Source: Chloroflexota bacterium | GTDB taxonomy: Bacteria; Chloroflexota; Limnocylindria; P2-11E | NCBI GenBank assembly: GCA_027310565.1 | Contig: DAIDAP010000004.1 | Coordinates: 1 to 64,000, forward strand | Reading direction: 5' to 3' | Length of the DNA stretch: 64,000 nt | Shown here: positions 28,021-36,351 of the stretch, piece by piece | How positions within the stretch are numbered: the first letter of the stretch is position 1 | How the letters are laid out: the number at the start of each line of letters is the position of its first letter | Notes under the pieces: model-generated | What the model was told of the DNA's origin: nothing | Seen by the model: the letters and a program-made list of their open reading frames with translations, nothing else | The model's database searches: none | Program-made: the position numbers and the translations under genes

Positions 28021-28854
28021 TCAGGACGCGGGGTGCAGCGCGGCGACGAGCAGCGTCATGGACTGGTTGAGCGGCGCCTCGACGCCCAGACGCCGGCCCT
28101 CGCGGTGCACGGCGCCGCAGATCGCGTCGATCTCGGTGACGCGCCTGGCCTCGACGTCCTGGAGCATCGACGACCGGTTCGCGGCCACCGGGCCGACCAT
28201 GCCGCGCCACCAGCGCACCGCGTCGTCCTCGCTCATCGGGACCCCCGCGGCCGACGCGACGCGCGCGACCTCGCGCGCGAGCCCGTCGGCGATGCGCGAC
28301 GCCCGAGGATCGGCGAGCAGCTCGCCGTTGGTGCAGCCGAGGAGCGCGGTGGTCGGGTTGAGCGCCGCGTTGGTGAGCAGCTTCCGCCAGACCGACGGCC
28401 ACACGTCGTCCACGACGGCGACCGCCATGCCGCCCCGCTCGAGCAGCACGCCGAGCCGCTCGAGCGCGGTGCGCGGGCCGCCGCCCCGCGGCCGCCCGAG
28501 CTCCACCCGCCCCGGCCCAGTCGTGACGAGGCGCTCGCCGTCCATGCGCGCGCCGACGTAGATGACCCCGACCGCGGCGCGCTCCTCGCCGACCGCCTCG
28601 CGCAGCGTCTCGTAGTTCCCGAGGCCGTTCTGGATGGTGACCGCGACGCCGTCCGCCGCCAGCACGCGGCGCGCGACGTCGGCCGCCCACGGCGTGCCGT
28701 GCGTCTTCACGCACACGACGGCGGCGTCGACCGCGGCCTCGCCTTCGCGCAGCGGCGCGCGCGTGCGGTCGACGATGACGAGCTCGGCGCGGCCGGCGAG
28801 CGCGCGCTCGACGACGTGGCCGATCGCGCCGTGACCGAGGATCGCTACGCGCAA
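28021..28854 (-). CDS. panE: 2-dehydropantoate 2-reductase (ketopantoate reductase)
   Basis: 277 residues. N-terminal NADPH-binding MRVAILGHGAIGHVVE (GxGxxG), then VCVKTHGT and TIQNGLGNYE, and the C-terminal helical domain with KLLTNAALNPTTAL carrying the catalytic Lys region. It reduces ketopantoate to pantoate, the step after PanB, whose gene ends 8 bp upstream on the same strand. Together they form a panB-panE operon. Confidence 0.94.
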   Translation of the reverse strand: MRVAILGHGAIGHVVERALAGRAELVIVDRTRAPLREGEAAVDAAVVCVKTHGTPWAADVARRVLAADGVAVTIQNGLGNYETLREAVGEERAAVGVIYVGARMDGERLVTTGPGRVELGRPRGGGPRTALERLGVLLERGGMAVAVVDDVWPSVWRKLLTNAALNPTTALLGCTNGELLADPRASRIADGLAREVARVASAAGVPMSEDDAVRWWRGMVGPVAANRSSMLQDVEARRVTEIDAICGAVHREGRRLGVEAPLNQSMTLLVAALHPAS

Positions 28855-28861
28855 CGGACGC

Positions 28862-29779
28862 TCACACCGCCCTGGGACGCGCGAGGTTCCGCCTGAGCGC
28901 GTCGAGCTCGGACTCCTTCATCGTGAAGGCGTGCTCGGCATCCGGGAACGCGCCGGAGCGCACGTCCGCGTCGAACGCGCGCAGCGCCTCGACGACGGCG
29001 CCGCCGATGTCCGCGTAGCGCTTGGCGAACTTCGGCTTGAAGTCGCCGAAGAGCCCGAGCACGTCGTGCAGCACGAGGACCTGCCCGTCGCACGACGGAC
29101 CCGCGCCGATGCCGATGGTCGGGATCGCGAGTCGCTCGGTGACGATCTCCGCGACGGGCGCGGGGATGGACTCGAGCACGATGGAGAACGCGCCCGCGTC
29201 CTCGAGCGCGAGCGCGTCGTCGATGAGCCGGCGCGCCGCGCGCGACGTCTTCGCCTGCGTCTTGAAGCCGCCGAGCTGGGCGACGCGCTGCGGCGTGAGG
29301 CCGACGTGCGCCATGACCGAGATGCCGTTGTCGACGAGCGCGCGCACGCTCTCGACCGTCTCGCGGCCGCCCTCGAGCTTCACCGCGTCCATGCCGCCCT
29401 CCTTGAGGAACCGCGCCGCGCCGCGCAGCGCGTCCTGGGGGCCGGTCTGGTAGCTGCCGAACGGCATGTCGCCGACGAGGAGCGGGCGCGACGCGCCGCG
29501 CGCGACGGCGGCGGCCATGCGGACCATGTCGTCCATCGTCACCGGCACCGTCGTGGGGTAGCCGAGCACGACCATGCCGGCGGAGTCGCCGACGAGGAGG
29601 ACGTCGATCCCCGCCCGGTCGACGAGACGCGCGAAGGCCGCGTCGTACGCCGTCATCATGGTGATCCGCCGGCCGTCCCTCTTCATCGCGACGACGTCGG
29701 GGACCGTGAGCTTGCGCGGGAGGGTGGGCGCGCCGCCGCCGTATCCGGTGTCGTGGGGACGCTCGAGCTGCTCGGTCAT
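28862..29779 (-). CDS. panB: 3-methyl-2-oxobutanoate hydroxymethyltransferase
   Basis: 305 residues. Signature regions MMTAYDAAFARLVDRAGID, LLVGDSAGMVVLGY, VKLEGG, MAHVGLTPQ and IGIGAGPSCDGQVLVLHD place it in PanB; Mg-binding Asp and the catalytic Glu in this set are intact. It makes ketopantoate from alpha-ketoisovalerate and methylene-THF. ATG at 29779 follows CGGAGG at normal spacing; TAGACT at 29832-29837 (minus strand) is a plausible -10. The frame extends much further upstream, but that part overlaps the divergent reductase gene and is not PanB. Confidence 0.96.
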   Translation of the reverse strand: MTEQLERPHDTGYGGGAPTLPRKLTVPDVVAMKRDGRRITMMTAYDAAFARLVDRAGIDVLLVGDSAGMVVLGYPTTVPVTMDDMVRMAAAVARGASRPLLVGDMPFGSYQTGPQDALRGAARFLKEGGMDAVKLEGGRETVESVRALVDNGISVMAHVGLTPQRVAQLGGFKTQAKTSRAARRLIDDALALEDAGAFSIVLESIPAPVAEIVTERLAIPTIGIGAGPSCDGQVLVLHDVLGLFGDFKPKFAKRYADIGGAVVEALRAFDADVRSGAFPDAEHAFTMKESELDALRRNLARPRAV

Positions 29780-29881
29780 GACGAACCTCCGTCCAGGCCG
29801 GCTCGCGGCCGGTCCCGGCGTGTGCCTCGAGTCTACCCCCGGCGGCGATCGTGTCCGACTCGTGTCGGGCCGCCGCCGGGC

Positions 29882-30664
29882 ATGCTCGTCCGCGTGGCCG
29901 CCCCCGATCGCTACGACGCGACGATCACCGCCCGGTCCGACCTCACCGAGGCGCTCGCGTTCTTCCGCGTCCGGCCCGACGACGCTCCGCGCGCCTTCGT
30001 CGCGGGGCAGTACCTCACCGTGGGGCGGCTCGTCCAGGGGAGGCTCGTCCAGCGGGCCTACTCCGTCGCGAGCAGCGCCCGCCGCCTCGACGAGGCCTAC
30101 GAGCTCTACATCCGGCTCGTTCCCGGCGGGGCGCTCACGCCGGAGCTGTTCCGCGCCGGGGCCGGCGACCGGGTGAGCCTGCGCGGGCCGAAGGGCCGCT
30201 TCACCCTCCGCGCGGAGGATGCCGAGCGTCCCCACCTCTTCGTCGCGACGGGCTGCGGGATCGCTCCGTTCATGTCGATGCTCCGCACGCTGCGCGACGA
30301 CGGCATCCGCCGGCGCATCGTGCTCCTGCACGGGGTGAGCTACGCGCGCGAGCTCGCCTATCGGACGGACCTCGAGCGCTGGTCCGCCGAGCCGGAGAGC
30401 CGCCTGGTCTACGTCCCGACGGTCTCCCGTCCGGCCGATCCGCGGAACGCGGGGTGGACCGGCGGCACCGGGCGCGTCGAGCGGGTGCTCGCGCCGGTCT
30501 GCGACCGCCACCGCATCGACGCGGACGAGGCCGTCGCCTACGTCTGCGGGAACCCCGAGATGACCGCTTCCGTCCGCGAGCTGCTCCGCGCGCGCGGCTT
30601 CGCGGCCGAGCGCGTCCACGCCGAGGACTACTGGCCGCTTCGGCGCGTTGTCCCCGGTCCCTGA
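29882..30664 (+). CDS. Ferredoxin/flavodoxin-NADP reductase-type flavoprotein
   Basis: 260 residues. FAD-binding domain with RAYSVASSA (RxYS motif) followed by an NAD(P) domain with ATGCGIAPFMSMLRT (GxGxxP) and a C-terminal YVCGNPEM; the ending EDYWPL resembles Fpr-type reductases. It shuttles electrons between NADPH and ferredoxin or flavodoxin. ATG at 29882 is chosen; the long upstream frame belongs to the opposite strand's panB. Divergent from panB. Confidence 0.88.
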   Translation: MLVRVAAPDRYDATITARSDLTEALAFFRVRPDDAPRAFVAGQYLTVGRLVQGRLVQRAYSVASSARRLDEAYELYIRLVPGGALTPELFRAGAGDRVSLRGPKGRFTLRAEDAERPHLFVATGCGIAPFMSMLRTLRDDGIRRRIVLLHGVSYARELAYRTDLERWSAEPESRLVYVPTVSRPADPRNAGWTGGTGRVERVLAPVCDRHRIDADEAVAYVCGNPEMTASVRELLRARGFAAERVHAEDYWPLRRVVPGP

Positions 30665-30707
30665 TCGTCGACGGGCCGTCTCCGATCCGGTCCGCCTGGC
30701 CTACTAC

Positions 30708-31916
30708 CTACTCCAGCCGTCTGATCGACGGAAGGAGCAGACCCAGCAGCGTGAGCGCGATCGCGATGGCGCCGGCGGCGACGAAGAGCGCGGCCGGTCC
30801 GGCCGCGGCGGCCACGACCGCGCCGGCGAGCGGCGCGAGCGGCGCGAGGAGCGTCCCGCCGAACCAGTCCACGCTGGTGACGCGCCCGAGGAGCCGGTGC
30901 GGGACGTGGCGCTGGAGCGCGCTCTCCCACAGCACGCCGGAGGAGACGAAGGAGAAGCCGACGACGACGCTCGCGACGATCGCGCCCGGAAGCGTCGGCA
31001 CGAGCCCGTACAGGAGGAAGCCCGCGCCTCCGGCCGTGGCGAAGAGGAACATCACGATCCCGGTGCGCCGCACGCGAGCCTGTCCGATCGCGGTCGCGCC
31101 GAGGGCCTCGCCCACGCCGACGGCGGCGGTCACGACCCCGTACCCGATCGCGCCGGCGCCGAGCACCCGTGTCACGAGGAGCGGCAGGCCGACGGAGGAC
31201 GCGGCGACGAACGCCGCGCTGACGAGCGAGAACCCGAAGATCGTCACCCAGAGCCACTGCACGCTGAAGACGAACACGAAGCCCTCGCGGATCTCGCCGA
31301 GGATCGAGCCGCGCCGCGCGCGGGCGACCGGCCGCGCGGCCGTGAGCGCGACGGCCGCCGCCGAGACGAAGAACGTCGCGCCGTCGAACGCGAACGCGAC
31401 CGCAGGCCCGGACAGGCCGACGAGCAGGCCGCCGACGACCGGCCCCGCGGTGCGCGCGGCCTGGCGCGAGAGGCCCCGCAGCGCGTTCCCGGCGACGAGG
31501 ATCTCCGCGGGGACGAGCTCCGGGATGAAGGCCCCGAGCGCCGGGGCGCTGAACGCGGTCGCCGCGCCGAAGAAGGCCATCGACACGTACAGGTGCCATA
31601 TCCGGAGCGCGCCTGCGAAGGCGAGGAGCGACACGATCCCGACGACGACGCCCGACACCGTCTCGGCCGCGACGATGAGCGTGCGCCGCGGCACGCGGTC
31701 GGCGATCGCGCCGCCGAGCAGCAGGAAGACGAGGTTGGCGAGCGTGTAGATCGACACGAGCGTGCCGAGCTCGATCGCCGACCCGCCCAGGAGCAGGACC
31801 TGGAACGGGTAGGCGACGTTCGCGGCGAAGGTCCCGAGGAGCGTGAGCGTCTGTCCCGACCACAGCAGGCGGAAATCGCGGTGGCGCAGAGGCTCGGCGA
31901 CACGCGGCAGGCGCAC
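30708..31916 (-). CDS. MFS efflux transporter (enterobactin/macrolide exporter-like)
   Basis: 402 residues, 12 hydrophobic segments. The N-terminus PLRHRDFRLLWSGQTLTLLG is typical of the MFS_3 group (EntS, macrolide exporters). Further marks are DRVPRRTLIVAAE and GFSFVSSGVLWESALQRHVP, also common in that group. GTG at 31916 gives the canonical N-terminus; TAGCGT (31924-31929) ends 7 nt upstream, indicating a leaderless mRNA. The longer open frame upstream is unrelated. Substrate unknown. Confidence 0.87.
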   Translation of the reverse strand: MRLPRVAEPLRHRDFRLLWSGQTLTLLGTFAANVAYPFQVLLLGGSAIELGTLVSIYTLANLVFLLLGGAIADRVPRRTLIVAAETVSGVVVGIVSLLAFAGALRIWHLYVSMAFFGAATAFSAPALGAFIPELVPAEILVAGNALRGLSRQAARTAGPVVGGLLVGLSGPAVAFAFDGATFFVSAAAVALTAARPVARARRGSILGEIREGFVFVFSVQWLWVTIFGFSLVSAAFVAASSVGLPLLVTRVLGAGAIGYGVVTAAVGVGEALGATAIGQARVRRTGIVMFLFATAGGAGFLLYGLVPTLPGAIVASVVVGFSFVSSGVLWESALQRHVPHRLLGRVTSVDWFGGTLLAPLAPLAGAVVAAAAGPAALFVAAGAIAIALTLLGLLLPSIRRLE

Positions 31917-32036
31917 GACCGCGACGCTACAGGACCTCGGGCGGCGGACGCGGACGACGAGATCGCCCGGGAACGCCCCACAGCGGATGCGCGCCGGCGC
32001 GCGTAGCGTGGAGGCGATACCCGAAGGAGGACGGAC

Positions 32037-32462
32037 ATGCCGACGACGACACCGCAGCAGCTCACCTACGGACTTCGCGTCACGACGGACCTCTCGTACG
32101 ACGAGGCGGTCGCGCGGATGAAGGACGCGCTCAAGCAGCAGGGGTTCGGCGTGCTCAGCGAGATCGACGTGAAGCGGACGCTCAAGGAGAAGAAGGACAT
32201 CGACTTCCGCCGCTACGTCATCCTCGGCGCGTGCAACCCCGGCTTCGCCCACCGCGCGCTCACCAGCGAGATCGACATCGGCCTCCTGCTGCCGTGCAAC
32301 GTCGTCGTGTACGAGACCGACCACGGCTCGGTGGTCGAGACGATCGACCCGGTCGCGACGCTCGGCCGCGTGCAGAACCCCGCGCTCGACCCGCTGGGGC
32401 GCGAGGTGAAGGAGGCGCTGCTGAAGGCGCTCTCCGCGCTCCCCGCGACGAGGGCCGCCTAG
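32037..32462 (+). CDS. DUF302-domain protein
   Basis: 141 residues covering one DUF302 fold: YDEAVARMKDALKQQGFGVLSEID, then RYVILGACNPGFAHRAL, SEIDIGLLLPCNVVVYE and VETIDP. Family function is unknown; members are often linked to redox or thiosulfate genes, and the two Cys residues (GACNP and LPCN) are the conserved family positions. GAAGGAGGAC gives a strong ribosome-binding site. Divergent from the MFS gene and convergent with coaBC. Confidence 0.9.
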   Translation: MPTTTPQQLTYGLRVTTDLSYDEAVARMKDALKQQGFGVLSEIDVKRTLKEKKDIDFRRYVILGACNPGFAHRALTSEIDIGLLLPCNVVVYETDHGSVVETIDPVATLGRVQNPALDPLGREVKEALLKALSALPATRAA

Positions 32463-32474
32463 GTCCGGCCGCGA

Positions 32475-33686
32475 TCAGCGCGCGAGGCGCTCGATGAGCT
32501 TCGCGACGAGGCGCCGCGCGACCTCGGTCTTCGGCAGCACCGGGAGCGGCTCCGCGCCGTCCGCGCTCACGAACGTCACGCGGTCGGTGTCGCTCCCGAA
32601 GGCCGAGCCGGGGTCGGTGACGTCGTTCGCGACGACGAGGTCGAGCTTCTTCTCGCGCAGCATCCGCGTCGCCTCGGCCGTCGCGTCGCCCGTCTCCGCC
32701 TTGAAGCCGACGACGACGGTGCCGGCGCGGCGCCCCGCGACGATCGCGGCCAGCACGTCGGCGGTCCGCACGAGCCGGAGCGTCAGCTCGGCGCCCGCCT
32801 CTTCCTTCTTGATCTTCCGCCCGCTCGCGGCCGCGGACCGGTAGTCGGCGACGGCGGCGGCCATCACGACCGAGTCCGCCCGCGGGAGCTCGGCGAGCAC
32901 GGCGTCGCGCAGCTCCGCGGCGGTCTCGATCGGCACGACGCGGACGCCGGCCGGCGCGCGGAGCGCGGTGGGGCCGCTGACGAGCGTCACCTCGGCGCCC
33001 GCGTCGCGCGCCGCCTGCGCGATCGCGTAGCCCATCTTCCCGCTCGAGCGGTTGGACACGAAGCGCACCGGGTCGATCGGCTCGACCGTCGGCCCCGCGG
33101 TGACGACGACGTGACGCCCCGCGAGGGCCGTCGACGACACGAGCGCGTCCTCGACGGCGGCCTCGATCCGCTCGAGCGCGGCGAGCCTGCCGGGTCCGAC
33201 GTCGCCGGAGGCGAGCGGGCCCGACTCGGGATCGACGACGCGCACCCCGCGCGCGCGCAGCGCGGCGACGTTCGCCTGCGTCGCCGGGTGCAGCCACATG
33301 TGCGTCTCCATGGCCGGCGCGACGACGACCGGCGCGTCCGTCGCCAGCACCGTCGTCGCGATGAGGTCGTCGGCCAGCCCGAGCGCGAGCCGTGCGAGGA
33401 CGTGCGCGGTGGCGGGCGCGACGACGACGACGTCGGCCTCGCGCCCCATCGCCACGTGTCCGGCGGCGCGCTCGTCCTGGATGCGGAACATCTCGACCTC
33501 GACCGGGCGGTACGTGAGCGCCTGGAACGCCAGCGGGCGCACGAACTCGGCGGCCGAGCGCGACATGACGACCTGCACCGTCGCGCCGGCCTGCGTGAAG
33601 CGGCGTGCGAGCTCGATCGCCTTGTACACGGCGATCGAGCCGGTGACCCCGAGCACGACGAACCGGCCGCGGAGCGCGTCACTCAC
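32475..33686 (-). CDS. coaBC: Phosphopantothenoylcysteine synthetase/decarboxylase
   Basis: 403 residues, bifunctional. CoaC half (1-180): VLGVTGSIAVYKAIEL, catalytic-His region GHVAMGREAD, APATAHVLARLALGLADDL (variant of the PASANT loop), APAMETHMW. CoaB half (190-403): VTAGPTVEPIDPVRFVSNRS, SSGKMGYAIAQAA, AAVADY and KIKKE with LVVANDV. It makes 4'-phosphopantetheine from phosphopantothenate and cysteine. GTG start overlaps the coaX stop (GTGA). Confidence 0.96.
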   Translation of the reverse strand: MSDALRGRFVVLGVTGSIAVYKAIELARRFTQAGATVQVVMSRSAAEFVRPLAFQALTYRPVEVEMFRIQDERAAGHVAMGREADVVVVAPATAHVLARLALGLADDLIATTVLATDAPVVVAPAMETHMWLHPATQANVAALRARGVRVVDPESGPLASGDVGPGRLAALERIEAAVEDALVSSTALAGRHVVVTAGPTVEPIDPVRFVSNRSSGKMGYAIAQAARDAGAEVTLVSGPTALRAPAGVRVVPIETAAELRDAVLAELPRADSVVMAAAVADYRSAAASGRKIKKEEAGAELTLRLVRTADVLAAIVAGRRAGTVVVGFKAETGDATAEATRMLREKKLDLVVANDVTDPGSAFGSDTDRVTFVSADGAEPLPVLPKTEVARRLVAKLIERLAR

Positions 33687-34447
33687 GCGTTCAGCTCGTA
33701 CAGCATGCGCAGCCCCTCGAGCGTGAGGTCCTCGTCGACGCGCTCGATGCCGCGTGCGAGCGGCGCGATCTCGGCCGCGAGGCCGCCGGTGGCGACGACG
33801 CGCGGCGGCGAGGGCAGCTCGGCGACGATCCGCGCGAGGAGACCCTCGACGAGGCCGACGTAGCCGAACACGATGCCCGACCGCAGGCAGTCCGCGGTGT
33901 TCTTCCCGATCGCGGCGGCGGGCGGCACGAGGGCGACGCGGAAGAGGCGCGACGCGCGGCTGAAGAGCGACTCGGCCGACACCTCGAGACCCGGCGCGAA
34001 CGAGCCGCCCAGGAAGTCGCCCTCCGCGGAGACGACGTCGAAGTTCGTGGTCGTGCCGAAGTCGACGACGACGGCCGGCCCGCCGTACCGACGATGCGCC
34101 GCGAGGGTGTTCGCGATGCGGTCGGCGCCGACCTCGGACGGGTTGTCCACGCGCAGCCGCACGCCGGTCTTGATGCCCGGCCCGACGACGAACGCGGCGC
34201 GGTCGAGGTACCGCTCCGCGAGCCGCGTGAACGCCTGCGTCAGCGGCGGCACGACGCTGCCCAGGATCATCGCGTCGACGTCGTCGAGCGAGCGGTCCTC
34301 CTGCCCGAGGAGCCCGTCGAGCGCCACGGCGAGCTCGTCCTCGGTACGGTCGTGAACGGTCGCGATGCGCCAGGTGCGCACGAGCGTCGCGCCGTCGTAG
34401 ACCCCGAGCACGACGTTGGTGTTCCCGACGTCGACCGCGAGCAGCAT
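33683..34447 (-). CDS. coaX: Type III pantothenate kinase
   Basis: 254 residues. MLLAVDVGNTNVVLGVYDG is the phosphate-binding start; GPGIKTGVRLRVDNPSEVGADRI splits over the pantothenate site (GADR Asp), and VDFGTTTNFD is the second phosphate loop. Type III kinases use a monovalent cation and are insensitive to CoA feedback. ATG at 34447 gives the family-standard N-terminus; a GTG at 34453 would add two residues. It is the first committed CoA step and sits between coaD and coaBC. Confidence 0.96.
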   Translation of the reverse strand: MLLAVDVGNTNVVLGVYDGATLVRTWRIATVHDRTEDELAVALDGLLGQEDRSLDDVDAMILGSVVPPLTQAFTRLAERYLDRAAFVVGPGIKTGVRLRVDNPSEVGADRIANTLAAHRRYGGPAVVVDFGTTTNFDVVSAEGDFLGGSFAPGLEVSAESLFSRASRLFRVALVPPAAAIGKNTADCLRSGIVFGYVGLVEGLLARIVAELPSPPRVVATGGLAAEIAPLARGIERVDEDLTLEGLRMLYELNA

Positions 34448-34451
34448 GGTC

Positions 34452-34504
34452 ACCGAGCGGATCGGGCCGATGCAGCGGCAAGGGATCTTCGGTGCGCGAC
34501 ACTA
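34452..34504 (-). repeat. Diverged TAGTGTCG half-element between coaD and coaX
   Basis: Read on the minus strand from the coaD stop it begins TAGTGTCG and shares GCTGCATCGG and GATCCGC blocks, in the same order and spacing, with the left arm of the element at 6279. As there, the first TAG is the stop codon of the preceding gene. By eye about 40 of 57 positions agree with small gaps. Confidence 0.55.
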
Positions 34505-35023
34505 GTCATTCGATTCCGTCGCCCCGGTCCGGAGCCCGCCCTTCCCCATGTGCGCCCGCAGCGCCTTCGCGACGTTCTTCGGGACGAGGTTGTCGATCGG
34601 CGCGCCGAACGCGACGAGCTCCTTCACCCGCGAGGCCGAGACGAAGAGGTACTCGGGCGCGGTCATGAGGTAGACCATCTCGATCTCCGGCGCGAGGCGG
34701 CGGTTCATGTTCCCCATCTCGAACTCGAACTCGAAGTCGGACAGCGCGCGGATCCCGCGGATGATGAACGAGGCGCCGACCTCTTTGGCGAAGTCGACCT
34801 GCAGCCCGTCGAAGGCGCGGACCTCGACGTTGCGCCACTCGCGGCACGCCTCGCGGGTGAGCGCGACGCGCGCGTCCGCGTCGAAGACCGTCTTCTTGGC
34901 GAGGTTGCGGCCGACGCCGACGACGACGCGGTCGAACAGCCGTGAGGACCGCTGGACGATGTCGATGTGCCCGTTCGTCGGCGGGTCGAACGAGCCGGGG
35001 TAGATGGCGACGCGCTCTGCCAC
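34502..35023 (-). CDS. coaD: Phosphopantetheine adenylyltransferase
   Basis: 173 residues. AIYPGSFDPPTNGHIDIVQR carries the (T/H)xGH nucleotidyl-transfer motif; FIIRGIRALSDFEFE and EYLFVSASRVKEL (ISSxxxRE equivalent) are present. It converts phosphopantetheine to dephospho-CoA. GTG at 35023 follows AAGGAGG, one of the clearest ribosome sites here. Leads coaD-coaX-coaBC; the stop codon TAG is the first triplet of a repeat-like spacer. Confidence 0.96.
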   Translation of the reverse strand: MAERVAIYPGSFDPPTNGHIDIVQRSSRLFDRVVVGVGRNLAKKTVFDADARVALTREACREWRNVEVRAFDGLQVDFAKEVGASFIIRGIRALSDFEFEFEMGNMNRRLAPEIEMVYLMTAPEYLFVSASRVKELVAFGAPIDNLVPKNVAKALRAHMGKGGLRTGATESND

Positions 35024-35093
35024 CGGTCGCGCCTCCTTCACGCGGTAGTGCACGCCGCCCCGAATCGTAGCGCGCCGAGTGCGCCGCCCGGCG

Positions 35094-36347
35094 TCAGGCC
35101 GCGTCCACGCGCCGGCCGGACGCGTACACCTGGGCGACGAGCCGCGCGCCCAGCCGGTACGCGAGCTCACGCTCGTCGTCGGTCTCCAGCACGACGACGT
35201 CGGCGCGGCGGCCCTTCACCAGCGCGCCGGTGCGCGCGCCGCGCCCCAGCGCGTGCGCCGCGTTGATCGTCGCGGCCACGATCGCCTGGTGCGGGGTGAG
35301 GCCGCACAGCCCGACGGCGAGCGCGATCGCCGTGGGCATCCCCTCGAGCGGCGACGTCCCGGGGTTGTGGTCCGTCGCGATCGCGACGGGCACGTCCGCG
35401 GCGACGAAGCGGCGCGCGTCCGGCGGCGGGTAGCCCACGAAGAAGGCGCTCCCCGGCAGCAGCACCGCCGGGATCGCGGCGCGCGCGAGCGCGCGCAGCC
35501 CGTCGGCCGACGCGTTCGCGACGTGATCGGCGGAGCGCGCGCGCATGCGCGCCGCGAACTCCGTCGCGCCGACGTCGTTCAGCTGGTCCGCGTGGAGGAC
35601 GAGCGCGAGGCCGGCGTCCCGAGCGGCCTTCGCGACCGGCCGCACCTCCTCGGTCTCGAACACGCCTTTCTCGACGAACGCGTCGACCGCCTCGGCGAGA
35701 CCCTCCTCGGCGACGATCCGGACGGTCCGCACCACCTCGTGCAGGAAGGCGCGCCGGTCGTCGGCGTGGCGCGTCGGCAGCGCGTGCATCCCGAGGTACG
35801 TCGGGGCGACGTCGATCGGCGCCGAGGCGCGTGCGCGCGCGATGACGCGCAGCTGGCGGAGCTCCTCCTCGGGCTCGAGCCCGTAGCCGCTCTTCACCTC
35901 GAGCGTCGTCGTGCCGGCGACCGCGGCGTCGGCGATGCGCCGCCGGAGCAGCGCGAGAAGCGCCTCGTCGCTCGCGTCGCGCGTCGCGCGCACGGTCGCG
36001 TGGATGCCGCCGCCGCGCTCGAGGACCGCGAGGTAGTCCGCGCCGCTCCGCCGCGCGGCGAACTCGTCCCAGCGCTCGCCCGCGTAGCAGAGGTGCGTGT
36101 GCGGATCGACGAAGCCGGGCATGACGACGCGGCCCTCGACGTCCACGACCCGCGCGTCGATGGAGCGCTCGAGCGCCTCCCAGCCGTCGCCGTGACCGGT
36201 CGCGGTGACGACGCCGTCGCGCGCCGCGACCCAGCCGTCGGCGACGGCGCCGACGTCCGCGGCGGCATGGCCGCTCCGCGGCTTCTCCTCGGCGAGCGGC
36301 GCGCAAGTCAGGAGGCGCGCGCGTCGGAGGACGAGGTCGGCCTCCAC
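35094..36347 (-). CDS. hutI: Imidazolonepropionase
   Basis: 417 residues. Amidohydrolase fold: VVMPGFVDPHTHLCYAGER with metal-binding HxH, EVKSGYGLEPEEELRQLRVI, HADQLNDVGA and ATDHNPGTSP with the metal Asp. It opens imidazolonepropionate to formiminoglutamate in histidine degradation. The start is set at GTG 36347, five bases after the ftcD stop, because homology begins there; the frame stays open into ftcD. hutH and hutU are not in the window. Confidence 0.94.
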   Translation of the reverse strand: MEADLVLRRARLLTCAPLAEEKPRSGHAAADVGAVADGWVAARDGVVTATGHGDGWEALERSIDARVVDVEGRVVMPGFVDPHTHLCYAGERWDEFAARRSGADYLAVLERGGGIHATVRATRDASDEALLALLRRRIADAAVAGTTTLEVKSGYGLEPEEELRQLRVIARARASAPIDVAPTYLGMHALPTRHADDRRAFLHEVVRTVRIVAEEGLAEAVDAFVEKGVFETEEVRPVAKAARDAGLALVLHADQLNDVGATEFAARMRARSADHVANASADGLRALARAAIPAVLLPGSAFFVGYPPPDARRFVAADVPVAIATDHNPGTSPLEGMPTAIALAVGLCGLTPHQAIVAATINAAHALGRGARTGALVKGRRADVVVLETDDERELAYRLGARLVAQVYASGRRVDAA

Positions 36348-36351
36348 CTCA

